From positions 1 through 64,000 of the forward strand of contig JAILLA010000016.1 of assembly GCA_024693325.1 (NCBI GenBank): 64,000 nt of DNA. Reading direction: 5' to 3'. Shown in pieces: positions 35,881 to 45,668 of the stretch (position 1 is the first letter of the stretch; the number at the start of each line of letters is the position of its first letter). The notes beneath the pieces were generated by a model, which saw only the letters and a list, made by a program, of their open reading frames with translations, was not told where the DNA came from and searched no databases. The position numbers and the translations under genes were made by a program. This DNA comes from Solobacterium sp. Lineage in GTDB: Bacteria > Bacillota_I > Bacilli_A > Erysipelotrichales > Erysipelotrichaceae.

Positions 35881-37928
35881 GTAAAGAATTAACCATCACT
35901 GAGTTCTATAAAACAATTAATGAAGAGATCCAGATGGCCAGAGATACAGAAACATTTGGCTGGGAAGATCAAGACTTTTTCACTGCGGTGATACTTGATT
36001 ATCTGGAAGAAGTCGGTGAAGTAGAGGATCCTATAATTTGTCCATTCCGGGGATATGGGTTGCAACTAAATGCTTACAGTATTTCAGAAGATTATGAGAA
36101 TGTTGAGATTTATGTAAGTATCTATAAACCAGACGACTCAATTCAATCTGTTTCAAGAACTGATATAGATGCTGCAATAAAGCGAGCTATTCAATTGTAC
36201 CGGAAGGCAACAAATGATTTGTTTGAATCATTTGAAAAAGACAGTGACACATATGAATTTGCAATTTCACTACATAATCACTGTGATGACATCAAAAAGG
36301 TGAAGATTATTGCACTGACAAACGGCCTTGTCAAATCAATAGACTTAAAAAACCTTGATCTATCTGGAGTTGAAATATCTTTCTCAGTATGGGATATGGA
36401 TCGACTTTACAGATGTTTCATTTCTGGAAAGATGAGGGAAACAATTGAAATTGACTTTCTTAAGGAATATAACATTTCAATACCATGTATAGAGAACAAA
36501 ACATCTGATAAGTACAGTGTATACCTTGCTATTATAAGCGGTGAATTGCTGGCCTCCATCTATGAGACCCATGGACCAAGATTGTTGGAAAGGAACGTAC
36601 GATCATTTCTTCAGGTCAAAGGTGCAGTTAATAAAGGTATACGGGATACTCTACGTGATGAACCGGATATGTTCCTTGCATATAATAACGGTATTTCAGT
36701 AACTGCTGAGGAAGTTGAAATTAGTAGAGATGAAAATGGTAAACCGTCAATTTGCAGAATTCGTGACATGCAGATTGTAAATGGCGGTCAGACAACAGCC
36801 TCCATTTATAATGCTTGGAAAGATAAAAAAATCAATGCGGATTTATCTAAAGTTTTTGTACAGATGAAATTATCAGTCATAGATAATATAGAAGATATGA
36901 ATACAATAGTACCGAAAATATCTGCTTTTGCTAACACACAAAATAAGATACAAATGGCAGATTTCTCTGCTAATGACCCTTATCACCGGAAAATAGAAGA
37001 GCTTTCCAGGATTACATGGGCTCCGTCTATCAGTGGTTCTAAACCGATGAACTGGTTTTATGAACGCGCTAGGGGTCAGTATGCGGACATGCTTTCAAAG
37101 GAAACAACAACTTTGCGCAGAAAAGAGTTCAAGAACACACATCCTCTATTTACAAAAACAGATCTTGCGAAATATGAAAATTCCTGGGATCAATTACCAT
37201 ATCAGGTAAGTGAAGGAGCGCAAAAGAATTTCAAGAAATTTACTCTCAAACTGAAGGATAGGGGTAATTTTATCCCGGATATTTCATATTATCAGCGTCT
37301 AATTGCAAAAGCTATTCTTTTCCGGCGTACTGAAAAATTGGTTCAGCTACAGCAATATGGTGGATATAGAGCCAATATTGTCACTTACACAATTGCTTAC
37401 CTTTCCTATGTGACTGGCCAGAGAATTGACCTTGAAAGAATCTGGAAAGAGCAGGCAACTACACCAGCTCTGGACGAGAATATTATCAGTATTTCCCGTT
37501 TTGTACATGATATTATAACTAACCCTCCAGGGGGTGCAAATGTCAGTGAGTGGTGTAAAAAAACAAAGTGTTGGGAAACTGTTAGAGATTATAAATATTG
37601 CATTACGGATGATCTTGAACAGCAACTGATAAATATGGCAAACCCGAAACAGGTAGTTTCAAATTCAGACCAGGCATCGAGATCTTCTCTTAATGAGGCG
37701 TCGGAAGAGGAAAGACTGCTTATTACCCGTGCCAGGGAGATACCGGCCAAAACATGGTACGCCCTTTCCCGATGGGCAAAAGAAACAGATAATTTCCAAG
37801 GTTGGCAAAGGAGTATTGTATTCTCTGTGGGGCAGTTAATTGCAAGAGGAAAAACACCGTCATTCAAACAAGCAAATCAAGCTCTGATTGTATATGATGA
37901 AGCAATTAACAAAGGATTCAAATTATAA
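35877..37928 (+). CDS. AIPR-family abortive phage resistance protein
   Basis: A 683-aa protein of the AIPR family (PF10592). The central block MFLAYNNGISVTAEEVEI followed by MQIVNGGQTTASIYNA (about 263-310) is the family hallmark. AIPR proteins are known from C5-methyltransferase/Vsr restriction clusters with Z1 and DUF4420 proteins, and from abortive infection loci. The molecular activity is not established. Its ATG overlaps the methyltransferase stop, so it belongs to this operon. AIPR is not a standard DISARM component. Confidence 0.85.
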   Translation: MSKELTITEFYKTINEEIQMARDTETFGWEDQDFFTAVILDYLEEVGEVEDPIICPFRGYGLQLNAYSISEDYENVEIYVSIYKPDDSIQSVSRTDIDAAIKRAIQLYRKATNDLFESFEKDSDTYEFAISLHNHCDDIKKVKIIALTNGLVKSIDLKNLDLSGVEISFSVWDMDRLYRCFISGKMRETIEIDFLKEYNISIPCIENKTSDKYSVYLAIISGELLASIYETHGPRLLERNVRSFLQVKGAVNKGIRDTLRDEPDMFLAYNNGISVTAEEVEISRDENGKPSICRIRDMQIVNGGQTTASIYNAWKDKKINADLSKVFVQMKLSVIDNIEDMNTIVPKISAFANTQNKIQMADFSANDPYHRKIEELSRITWAPSISGSKPMNWFYERARGQYADMLSKETTTLRRKEFKNTHPLFTKTDLAKYENSWDQLPYQVSEGAQKNFKKFTLKLKDRGNFIPDISYYQRLIAKAILFRRTEKLVQLQQYGGYRANIVTYTIAYLSYVTGQRIDLERIWKEQATTPALDENIISISRFVHDIITNPPGGANVSEWCKKTKCWETVRDYKYCITDDLEQQLINMANPKQVVSNSDQASRSSLNEASEEERLLITRAREIPAKTWYALSRWAKETDNFQGWQRSIVFSVGQLIARGKTPSFKQANQALIVYDEAINKGFKL

Positions 37929-37949
37929 TAACTGAAGGAATTGTACATT

Positions 37950-40544
37950 ATGAATTGGAACGAATCATTGAAAAGTATTTTAGATCAACATACTCCGATT
38001 GATAATGTAACATTGAGTTTTGATAATGTTGAAACAAGAGTATCTCCTATCGTAAAAGCAAGTTTGGTTATGCTTGCTAAGCTGTCAACAGAAGGAAAAA
38101 ACAATAATATATTCGTTTTCCCTGAAATTGCGAAAACCGGTTTTGAGTTTGTAATAGCAAAAACAGTGATGGATATTCTTGCTGGACGAATTGACTCAAC
38201 ATATGATCCTCATTCCTTTAAAAAAGGACAAAAACTGAGATATGAGGACTGCATAGTTGTGTTTGAAGAAGTGGCTGACCATGATAATGATGGCCTTGAA
38301 AGAATCTGGATTTCATTTTCAAATCCACATGCTAGAAGAGGTATACCAATCAAACTAGCTCCGTTTTTTCAAAAAGTTGATAGTAAAAAAATATCAACAG
38401 CAAAAGCATTTAACAAAACTTACAGCGCAAAACATAAAGAGCATGAAGCTAAAATTGATGCACTTAATGCAAATTCACTCAAAACACTTAAGGATAACAA
38501 GACTCACCTGACAGATTCCATTGTTTATGTAACTAGGGTTCAGAGTACAAGGAACTATCTTCTGACAGCACTCTTAAATGGGAACAAGTTGTCAGATGTT
38601 CTTTATCTTGCTCAAATAGGCAATGATGGGATGCTCAATAATGTTTCATCTGGTCAAATGACTGGCAATCCAGCAATCGCAATAGCTAGTGATCTGTACA
38701 AAGTGATAAATGCAATGTCAAACGGATTGAAAGTACACAGGATAATATTCGATGCATCAGTATCAAACAATCTTAATCAACAGCTTGATGCATTTGACCA
38801 GCTGATATCGGAAAAGATACCAATAACGTGCATTGCTGATACAGTGAATTCCATGGATACCCGCCATCTTAAGGCGCGTAATTTTCTGGAATGGAGATGG
38901 AACAAACAGAGTATTACAGAAGACTTGTACGTGAACGAATTAAATGTTCCGGTCAAAAAACGAATTATCAATTGTTCCCAACATCAGGTGAATTATCTAA
39001 ACGTCGAGGACAAATTTATCAGCAATGCGTTAACTCTTCTTTATAGACAGAGGGAACAGATACAAGGACAATCATCTAAATTGATGAATGTTTATGACAA
39101 ACTGTTTTCAATGACAACGAACTTCATGCGTGCAATAGTACCTTTTACTATTACACAAAAGAGGCATTTTATTGATATTCTTGATGAATGCGAAGAAATA
39201 GTTAACGCCGAAAAGCGCTTTATTTCTTCTGAAATGTTTAAAGATCTATTAACAATCTCTGACTTGTTGAGGGGATTTGTTTCAAACAATCAAGCACTCC
39301 AAAAAGTAATTATGCTACAACAATTGTTGAATAGTAACAACTGGTCGCATGTTTGTATAGTTGTGCATGAATCCCAAGATAAGTTGGCAGCCATTAAATA
39401 TTGGAATGACTGGAAAATGAGTACATGCATTAAAACGGAGATCACCATTGTTTACACAAAAGAGTATCAGAATAGTAAATCACTTCTATCAGATATAACC
39501 ATCATTCCCAGCTGGTTCAGAAATGAAACTGTCAAAAGTATAATTTATCACTATGTTTCATCGACCTATTATATGCTGCTTTACAAACAGGAAGAACGAT
39601 GGAAAACCAAAGCGGTTAGTTTTTGGACAAATGTAACGCAGGATACAGACAATCATGTGATTGCGGATACTGTTTTAGGAAAACAGGATAACGGTGTGAA
39701 AGAGGTTTTAAATCTTCCTGTATCGAATACAGCTGTTTTAGATGCTCCTGTAGAAGTAGAAGACGACCTGGAGCAAATGGAAAAGAGATTACTGGAGCGT
39801 CGATATAGAAGTTACAGTTCGTCTTCTTCTGATGGTCATACTGTTATCAATGCAATTCCTGTAAGTTTTGTTGGGGGATTGCTGGCTTTTTACAAAACAG
39901 GTCATAAGGTTATTACAGTGACAGATATCATTGAAAGAAAAGCTAAGGAAATGGTACTGAAAAACGCTGAAGATATATCGATTGGGGAGTTTATTGTTGT
40001 TAGGGAATCTGAAAAAGAAATAATACGTGAACTTGCAGACATTATACTCAAAAACGATGGAAATAATGAACTTCGAAGCTATTCGCAAAAATGGCGTGAT
40101 TCTCTAAAAGTGGAGTTATTGTTCTCAAGTAATGATGAAATTGTAGAAAAAATATGTGCTGCTGGCTGTCGTAAAGAGAAAAGTACAATATTAAACTGGA
40201 TCACTAATGATGAATTGATTTCTCCACAGTCTAAAGAAGATTTAATTTATATTGCCAAAGCCACAAATGATGATGTACTGCTGGAAAAAGCCGATCTGTA
40301 TTTTAAGGCTTGTACAGAAGTGAGATCTGCACATAGAAAAGCAGGTCATCTGTTGTCAGAACGGCTGAGTCGTACTATTCATTTGAGGTTAGATGAGATG
40401 AATGAGCTAGATCCTTTCAATGTATGGGATCCAATTGAAGTCAAATTAGAAGATATTGGAACTGTAAAGATATTGAAAGTAATTGATATCGGCAGTCAAA
40501 TTCTTGTTGAACAGATCAATACAAACCGTCTATTAAGTGAATAG
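37950..40544 (+). CDS. drmE: DrmE-like DISARM protein
   Basis: An 864-aa protein that I assign to DrmE on length, operon position and its C-terminus. The run SIGEFIVVRESEKEIIRELADIIL, then W at SQKWRDSL and the GCRKEKSTILNWI segment (about 680-770) resembles the DrmE C-terminal domain. The N-terminal ~300 residues include PEIAKTGFEF and a VVFEEVADH block. No Walker motif is seen. DrmE is the class 2-specific DISARM protein of unknown biochemical role. ATG 37950 follows GAAGGAA; the TTG 9 nt upstream is too close to that site. Confidence 0.55.
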   Translation: MNWNESLKSILDQHTPIDNVTLSFDNVETRVSPIVKASLVMLAKLSTEGKNNNIFVFPEIAKTGFEFVIAKTVMDILAGRIDSTYDPHSFKKGQKLRYEDCIVVFEEVADHDNDGLERIWISFSNPHARRGIPIKLAPFFQKVDSKKISTAKAFNKTYSAKHKEHEAKIDALNANSLKTLKDNKTHLTDSIVYVTRVQSTRNYLLTALLNGNKLSDVLYLAQIGNDGMLNNVSSGQMTGNPAIAIASDLYKVINAMSNGLKVHRIIFDASVSNNLNQQLDAFDQLISEKIPITCIADTVNSMDTRHLKARNFLEWRWNKQSITEDLYVNELNVPVKKRIINCSQHQVNYLNVEDKFISNALTLLYRQREQIQGQSSKLMNVYDKLFSMTTNFMRAIVPFTITQKRHFIDILDECEEIVNAEKRFISSEMFKDLLTISDLLRGFVSNNQALQKVIMLQQLLNSNNWSHVCIVVHESQDKLAAIKYWNDWKMSTCIKTEITIVYTKEYQNSKSLLSDITIIPSWFRNETVKSIIYHYVSSTYYMLLYKQEERWKTKAVSFWTNVTQDTDNHVIADTVLGKQDNGVKEVLNLPVSNTAVLDAPVEVEDDLEQMEKRLLERRYRSYSSSSSDGHTVINAIPVSFVGGLLAFYKTGHKVITVTDIIERKAKEMVLKNAEDISIGEFIVVRESEKEIIRELADIILKNDGNNELRSYSQKWRDSLKVELLFSSNDEIVEKICAAGCRKEKSTILNWITNDELISPQSKEDLIYIAKATNDDVLLEKADLYFKACTEVRSAHRKAGHLLSERLSRTIHLRLDEMNELDPFNVWDPIEVKLEDIGTVKILKVIDIGSQILVEQINTNRLLSE

Positions 40545-40555
40545 GAGCGAATCAT

Positions 40556-42298
40556 ATGGCAAAGATGATACCTTCAGTTCTTTCTCCTGAAATCAAAAGT
40601 GCTGCAGAAAAACACATTTTTCAATGGTTTAAGGAGGATCCTTCAACCAAGGACTGGATAGTCCTTCATTCTCTTGGTATTTCCAATCACAGAACTGTAA
40701 TCCACGGTGAAACAGACTTCTTTGTCTTGGCTCCGTATATGGGACTATTTGCTTTGGAAGTCAAAGGAGGTAGGGTCAGTAGAAAGAACGGTATCTGGCA
40801 ATACACTGACAGATACGGTAATACTACGAAAAAGGCAAGAGGACCATTCGAACAAGCCTGGGATGGAGTACATAGCATCACAGATGATATTAAAAAGAAG
40901 GTGGATAATTCGCATCGGAATCTGGAAAATGTCTTTTACGGAATCGGAGTAATGTTTCCAGATATTGAATACCAAGCCGTGGGCTGTGATGAAGAACAGT
41001 GGCAAGTATTTGATGTTAACGATGGATACCGCGTGGGAGACTATGTCAGGCGCTTGTTTGATGGGGCACAGAAAAGATGGGAGGAAACATTTCAGAACAC
41101 TGTATCATTCGACAAGCTGCCGACTGAGAGCGATGTTCGATACATTGCAGATCTCTTAAGAGGAGATTTTGATAAAGCGGTAGCAATAAGTGCGAAGATC
41201 CGGGATTCTGAAGAAGAACTTGTCAGACTGACAGAGCAGCAGTACAGGTGTATTGACCAGATAAGTGACAATAAACGGAGTCTTATACTCGGAGGTGCTG
41301 GTACAGGTAAAACTCTTCTTGCAATTGAAGCTGCGAAAAATGCTGCTGCTGAAGGAAAACGAACCGCTATGTTTTGTTTCAATCGGAATCTAGGGAGTTG
41401 GATAGAACAATATTTCAAGAAAATGCCTGTCTCAGTTCGACCACAGTATTATGGTACATTCCATCAATATATGATGAAATCCATTAAGAACAATAGCAAT
41501 AAATCTACAGATCACCTAGATGTCTACAGTAGTGAATTCTATCAAAACAAACTGCCGGTACTAGCCAAAGAAGCAATACAAGAAATGCGAGATCGATTTG
41601 ACCTAGTAATAATTGATGAAGCTCAAGATTTGGTGAAACCACAATATATTGATGTGCTTGATGTGTGTCTGCATGAGGGATTTGCTAGAGGACAATGGAT
41701 TATGTTTGGTGATTTCTCGCGGCAAGCTATCTATAGCGGCTCAATGGATGGTACAAAAATGATTGATCTATTGGAAGAAAAAACGGCTTTCGCAAGATTC
41801 AGGTTAACAATCAATTGCAGAAACACCAAACATATTTGTGATGAAATTACAACTATCACAGGATTTGAACCACCGAAGGAAATATGGTCAAAAATCGAAG
41901 GTATTCCTGTTGAGTATTATGTGTATTCCAGCAGAGAGGAAGAGCAGACGAAATTAAAAAGCGTTATCTCAATGTTGATAGAAAATCATATTTCTCCCGC
42001 AAGGATTACTATACTGTCACCATTAAAGCGTGACTTATCAATTGTAGACACGGTTTCAGATTATAAAATTATCAATTATTCACCAACCAATACTCGCAAT
42101 CTATCGTTCAGTACTATACAGGGATTCAAGGGATTGGAAAATATGGTAATTATTCTGGTTGATATTGATACAATTTCTGATACAAATCTGATGTATGTTG
42201 CCTTAAGCAGAGCGAGGTCAGGATTGTATGTGATTGAATCGAAAAATGCAAGAGAAGAATATGTGAAACTTATGATGGGGAGGATAGAAAATGGATAA
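40556..42298 (+). CDS. NERD nuclease-helicase (UvrD-like) fusion
   Basis: A 580-aa protein with an N-terminal NERD nuclease-related domain (GETDFFVLAPYMGLFALEVKGG, about 49-70, with D and ExK residues). A superfamily 1 helicase follows: Walker A LGGAGTGKTLLA (~244-255), Walker B LVIIDEAQDL (~347-356), motif V/VI TIQGFKGLENMVI and YVALSRARSGLYV. Such NERD-UvrD proteins are thought to act on DNA in defence or repair. It lies between drmE and drmA, and may replace the nuclease function of the missing DrmC. It overlaps drmA by 8 nt. Confidence 0.85.
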   Translation: MAKMIPSVLSPEIKSAAEKHIFQWFKEDPSTKDWIVLHSLGISNHRTVIHGETDFFVLAPYMGLFALEVKGGRVSRKNGIWQYTDRYGNTTKKARGPFEQAWDGVHSITDDIKKKVDNSHRNLENVFYGIGVMFPDIEYQAVGCDEEQWQVFDVNDGYRVGDYVRRLFDGAQKRWEETFQNTVSFDKLPTESDVRYIADLLRGDFDKAVAISAKIRDSEEELVRLTEQQYRCIDQISDNKRSLILGGAGTGKTLLAIEAAKNAAAEGKRTAMFCFNRNLGSWIEQYFKKMPVSVRPQYYGTFHQYMMKSIKNNSNKSTDHLDVYSSEFYQNKLPVLAKEAIQEMRDRFDLVIIDEAQDLVKPQYIDVLDVCLHEGFARGQWIMFGDFSRQAIYSGSMDGTKMIDLLEEKTAFARFRLTINCRNTKHICDEITTITGFEPPKEIWSKIEGIPVEYYVYSSREEEQTKLKSVISMLIENHISPARITILSPLKRDLSIVDTVSDYKIINYSPTNTRNLSFSTIQGFKGLENMVIILVDIDTISDTNLMYVALSRARSGLYVIESKNAREEYVKLMMGRIENG

Positions 42299-45200
42299 TA
42301 GAAGAGAACAGATTATAGATATCATCAAAAGGGAATTCATTGGTCCGGATCCTCTTCGTATAGCTGGATTAATTCAGGAAAACGGGGAGGAGATACTATC
42401 CTCAGACCCCCCAACAATTAGATACGCTGCAGGGATTTTGTTTCCACAGAATGTCAAAGTAGATCAGGTAGAAAGTGATACTGAGGTAGAAAGTATTGGA
42501 CTGGATCAGCAATCTAAAGATACCGTGACAGATGAACCTGGAGGTGGAGTTGGGGAATTCCTTCAAGAGGCAGAAGAACTGATTAATCTTTCCAACGCAT
42601 ACCAACAATCAGCAATCAGCATGACAGTAGCTGTTTGCGAAGGAGATCATATTTTTGTTAATGTACGTGCTGGGGCATATACAACCGTTAGTGAAAAAGA
42701 TGCTACTACAGGTAAAGAAAAAAGAAAGTATTACAGATCTCAGATAACTTGGGACAATACAGATTTTCCAATTCAAATATCTGAAACCGGGAGAATTGAG
42801 CCGCAGATTATTACATGTAACACACAAAAAACTGCTCTGAAATTTCATACGACATTCAGATATAAAAAGGATTCTAAACTTGTTTATACATTTACTTTGG
42901 AGAATTCCAAGATGAATAAGGCAAGTCGTGTCAAGGATGATGATTGTTATTTCCAAGTAGAGTTTTCTCTGATTTCTCAACTTGGATTCCAATCGATGCC
43001 AAATGACACACGGTTGAACATAAATGATGAAGACTATTTGTCTAATCAGATGCTGTACAGAAATGTTAAAAAATATGCAGTGGGGCATGGCTGTGCAGCG
43101 GAATGGACTGAAATTGAAGGGAAAGTTAATTTGATCAATACGGCTGTTTTTCCTTCATATGAGATGAAACCAATCGTTCCAAATGTAATAGACAAAGTTT
43201 CTCTGGAAATGTATAGATTGTCTGATGCAGGTAGAAAAGAAGATATTCTCTTGGAATTGAGAACCTTATGTATGAAATACGAAGAATGGATTATTGATCT
43301 GTCGACTCGTGTAAATACTATAGCGGATCACGGTACAGCATTGCGTCATATAGAAAACTGTCGTTTCTGTTTACGTAGAATGGAAGATGGTATAGACCTA
43401 CTTGAAAGAGATGATTTGGTTTTACTTGCTTTTCAGCTGATGAACAGGGCAATGCTTTTGCAACAACTTCATTATGGACTTCCTTTACAAAAGTGGGAAT
43501 CTGAAAAGGGACAGCTAGTTCTGCAGAATGCTATCAAAGTTTTCCCTAGTATTCATGATAAAGAAACCTGGGGAGAGAATAAGAACCGACTGGGAAGATG
43601 GAGGCCGTTCCAACTGGCGTTCGTTTTGATGAACTTGAAATCAATGTATGACAGAACTTGCAATGAAAGGTCTATCGTTGATTTGATTTGGTTCCCAACT
43701 GGAGGTGGAAAAACAGAAGCATATCTAGGTTTATCCGCGTACACCATCTTCATCAGAAGACTGATGAACAGAGATGATTCTGGAACAACAATTTTGATGA
43801 GATATACTCTCAGATTGCTGACATCTCAGCAATATGAAAGAGCATCCTCGCTAATCTGCGCATGCGAACTGATTCGGCAAGAGATGAAAGATAAACTCGG
43901 AGTGGCAAGAATATCGATTGGTCTCTGGGTTGGTAGTGCAACTACACCTAATAGTATGACCGATGCAGTCAGAAATTATGAAAAATTGTATAGAGGTGAA
44001 ACTGCTGAGCACAATCCTTTTATCGTTATGAAGTGCCCATGGTGCGGAGCTGAAATGGGTTTGGTGCAAAATGGAAAAACAAAAGATACACCAGGATATA
44101 AAAAAATAATAAGCAAAGGATCAAAACGACTTGTACTACAGTGTAGAAATAGCCTGAACAACTGTGCTTTCTCAAAAACGGATAACACACTTCCTTTGTA
44201 TATAGTTGATGATGATATTTACAGTAACACACCTACGCTTCTGCTTGGAACGGTCGATAAATTCGCATCTCTTCCGTACAGACCGGAAGCACAAACAATT
44301 TTTGGTATTCATGACGGAAAAAGAGTAACATCACCTGATCTGATCATCCAAGATGAACTTCATTTGATTTCAGGCCCGTTAGGTTCAATGGTCGGGCACT
44401 ATGAAACCATGATTTATGAACTCTGCTCATACGAAACCGTTAAAGGAAAGATACAACCTAAGATAATTGCATCAACTGCAACTATAAGCAGAGCTGCAGA
44501 ACAATGCAATGCCCTATACGGATGTGGAAAGAATAAGGTCAGACAGTTCCCACCAGCAGGATTGGATGCCGGTGATTCCTTCTTTGCCGTGGAAGACAAG
44601 AAAGCTCCTGGAAGAAAGTATGTTGGTATATTGGCTTCAGGTGCGTCCTCAATGGCAACAACAGCAATCAGATTATATGCAACTCTACTTTATGCAGGTA
44701 AAGCAATCAAAGTAGGTAAAGAAGCAGATCGAGACCCATACTGGACAAATGTCGGTTATTTCAACAGTATCCGTGAACTAGGGCAATTGGAAACCTGGAT
44801 ACCTGCGGATATTAATGAATACCTGCATGTTATTTACAAAAGAAGATATGAAGATAAAGAAGAAGGGTACATTAAAAATAGAAGATATCTAAATGCATAC
44901 AAAGAATTGACCAGCCGAATAAGCAGCAATTTGATTCCTGCTACTTTGCAGGAACTAGGAGAAAGATATCCGTCAAACAACCCGAAAGAGCATCCGCTGG
45001 ATATCTGTCTAGCAACTAATATGATTTCTGTTGGGGTCGATGTACCAAGATTAGGACTGATGACAGTAGACGGACAACCAAAAACTACATCTGAATACAT
45101 CCAAGCAACAAGTCGTGTCGGGAGAAGAGCTGATGCCCCTGGACTCGTACTTACACTGTATAACCCGGGAAAACCGAGGGATAAATCACATTATGAGCAG

Positions 45201-45665
45201 TTTGTTTCATATCATTCAAGAATCTACTGTAATGTTGAACCAACTAGTGTTACACCATTCTCTGCTCCATTGAGAGATCGTGCTCTGCATGCATTGGTAA
45301 TTGGCATAATACGTCAAGAAGGAGACAAATATGTAAATGCTAATCCTCCTTCAATACCTGACGAGGAAACAAGAAAAAGGGTAAAGGCAATCATATGTGA
45401 TAGAGTCGCGAAAATTGATTGTGATGAACTTGAAGACACCATGAGACAGATTGATGATATATTTGATAACTGGTCTCTTTGGGAACCTGAAAAATACCAC
45501 GATTATAAAGCCGGTGATGAGCTTCCGTTAATATTTCCAGCTGGAACTCGTCGTAACGAGTTGTGGGGCGAATCACGTGGATATCCTACACCGACATCAA
45601 TGAGAAGTGTTGATGCATCGTGCGAGGCAAAAGTAATAGAAAATGGATATAGTGTGGAGGATTAA
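42291..45665 (+). CDS. drmA: DISARM helicase DrmA
   Basis: An 1124-aa superfamily 2 helicase matching DrmA. Walker A is FPTGGGKTEAYLGL (~470-483), the DEAH-box variant is IIQDELHL (~686-693), motif III is ASTATISRA and motif VI is YIQATSRVGRRADAPGL near 950. A Cys-containing insert CPWCGAEMG (~583-591) probably binds zinc. In DISARM, DrmA and DrmB form the core DNA-binding and unwinding complex. It is followed after 3 nt by drmB. Confidence 0.9.
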   Translation: MDNRREQIIDIIKREFIGPDPLRIAGLIQENGEEILSSDPPTIRYAAGILFPQNVKVDQVESDTEVESIGLDQQSKDTVTDEPGGGVGEFLQEAEELINLSNAYQQSAISMTVAVCEGDHIFVNVRAGAYTTVSEKDATTGKEKRKYYRSQITWDNTDFPIQISETGRIEPQIITCNTQKTALKFHTTFRYKKDSKLVYTFTLENSKMNKASRVKDDDCYFQVEFSLISQLGFQSMPNDTRLNINDEDYLSNQMLYRNVKKYAVGHGCAAEWTEIEGKVNLINTAVFPSYEMKPIVPNVIDKVSLEMYRLSDAGRKEDILLELRTLCMKYEEWIIDLSTRVNTIADHGTALRHIENCRFCLRRMEDGIDLLERDDLVLLAFQLMNRAMLLQQLHYGLPLQKWESEKGQLVLQNAIKVFPSIHDKETWGENKNRLGRWRPFQLAFVLMNLKSMYDRTCNERSIVDLIWFPTGGGKTEAYLGLSAYTIFIRRLMNRDDSGTTILMRYTLRLLTSQQYERASSLICACELIRQEMKDKLGVARISIGLWVGSATTPNSMTDAVRNYEKLYRGETAEHNPFIVMKCPWCGAEMGLVQNGKTKDTPGYKKIISKGSKRLVLQCRNSLNNCAFSKTDNTLPLYIVDDDIYSNTPTLLLGTVDKFASLPYRPEAQTIFGIHDGKRVTSPDLIIQDELHLISGPLGSMVGHYETMIYELCSYETVKGKIQPKIIASTATISRAAEQCNALYGCGKNKVRQFPPAGLDAGDSFFAVEDKKAPGRKYVGILASGASSMATTAIRLYATLLYAGKAIKVGKEADRDPYWTNVGYFNSIRELGQLETWIPADINEYLHVIYKRRYEDKEEGYIKNRRYLNAYKELTSRISSNLIPATLQELGERYPSNNPKEHPLDICLATNMISVGVDVPRLGLMTVDGQPKTTSEYIQATSRVGRRADAPGLVLTLYNPGKPRDKSHYEQFVSYHSRIYCNVEPTSVTPFSAPLRDRALHALVIGIIRQEGDKYVNANPPSIPDEETRKRVKAIICDRVAKIDCDELEDTMRQIDDIFDNWSLWEPEKYHDYKAGDELPLIFPAGTRRNELWGESRGYPTPTSMRSVDASCEAKVIENGYSVED

Positions 45666-45668
45666 GCA

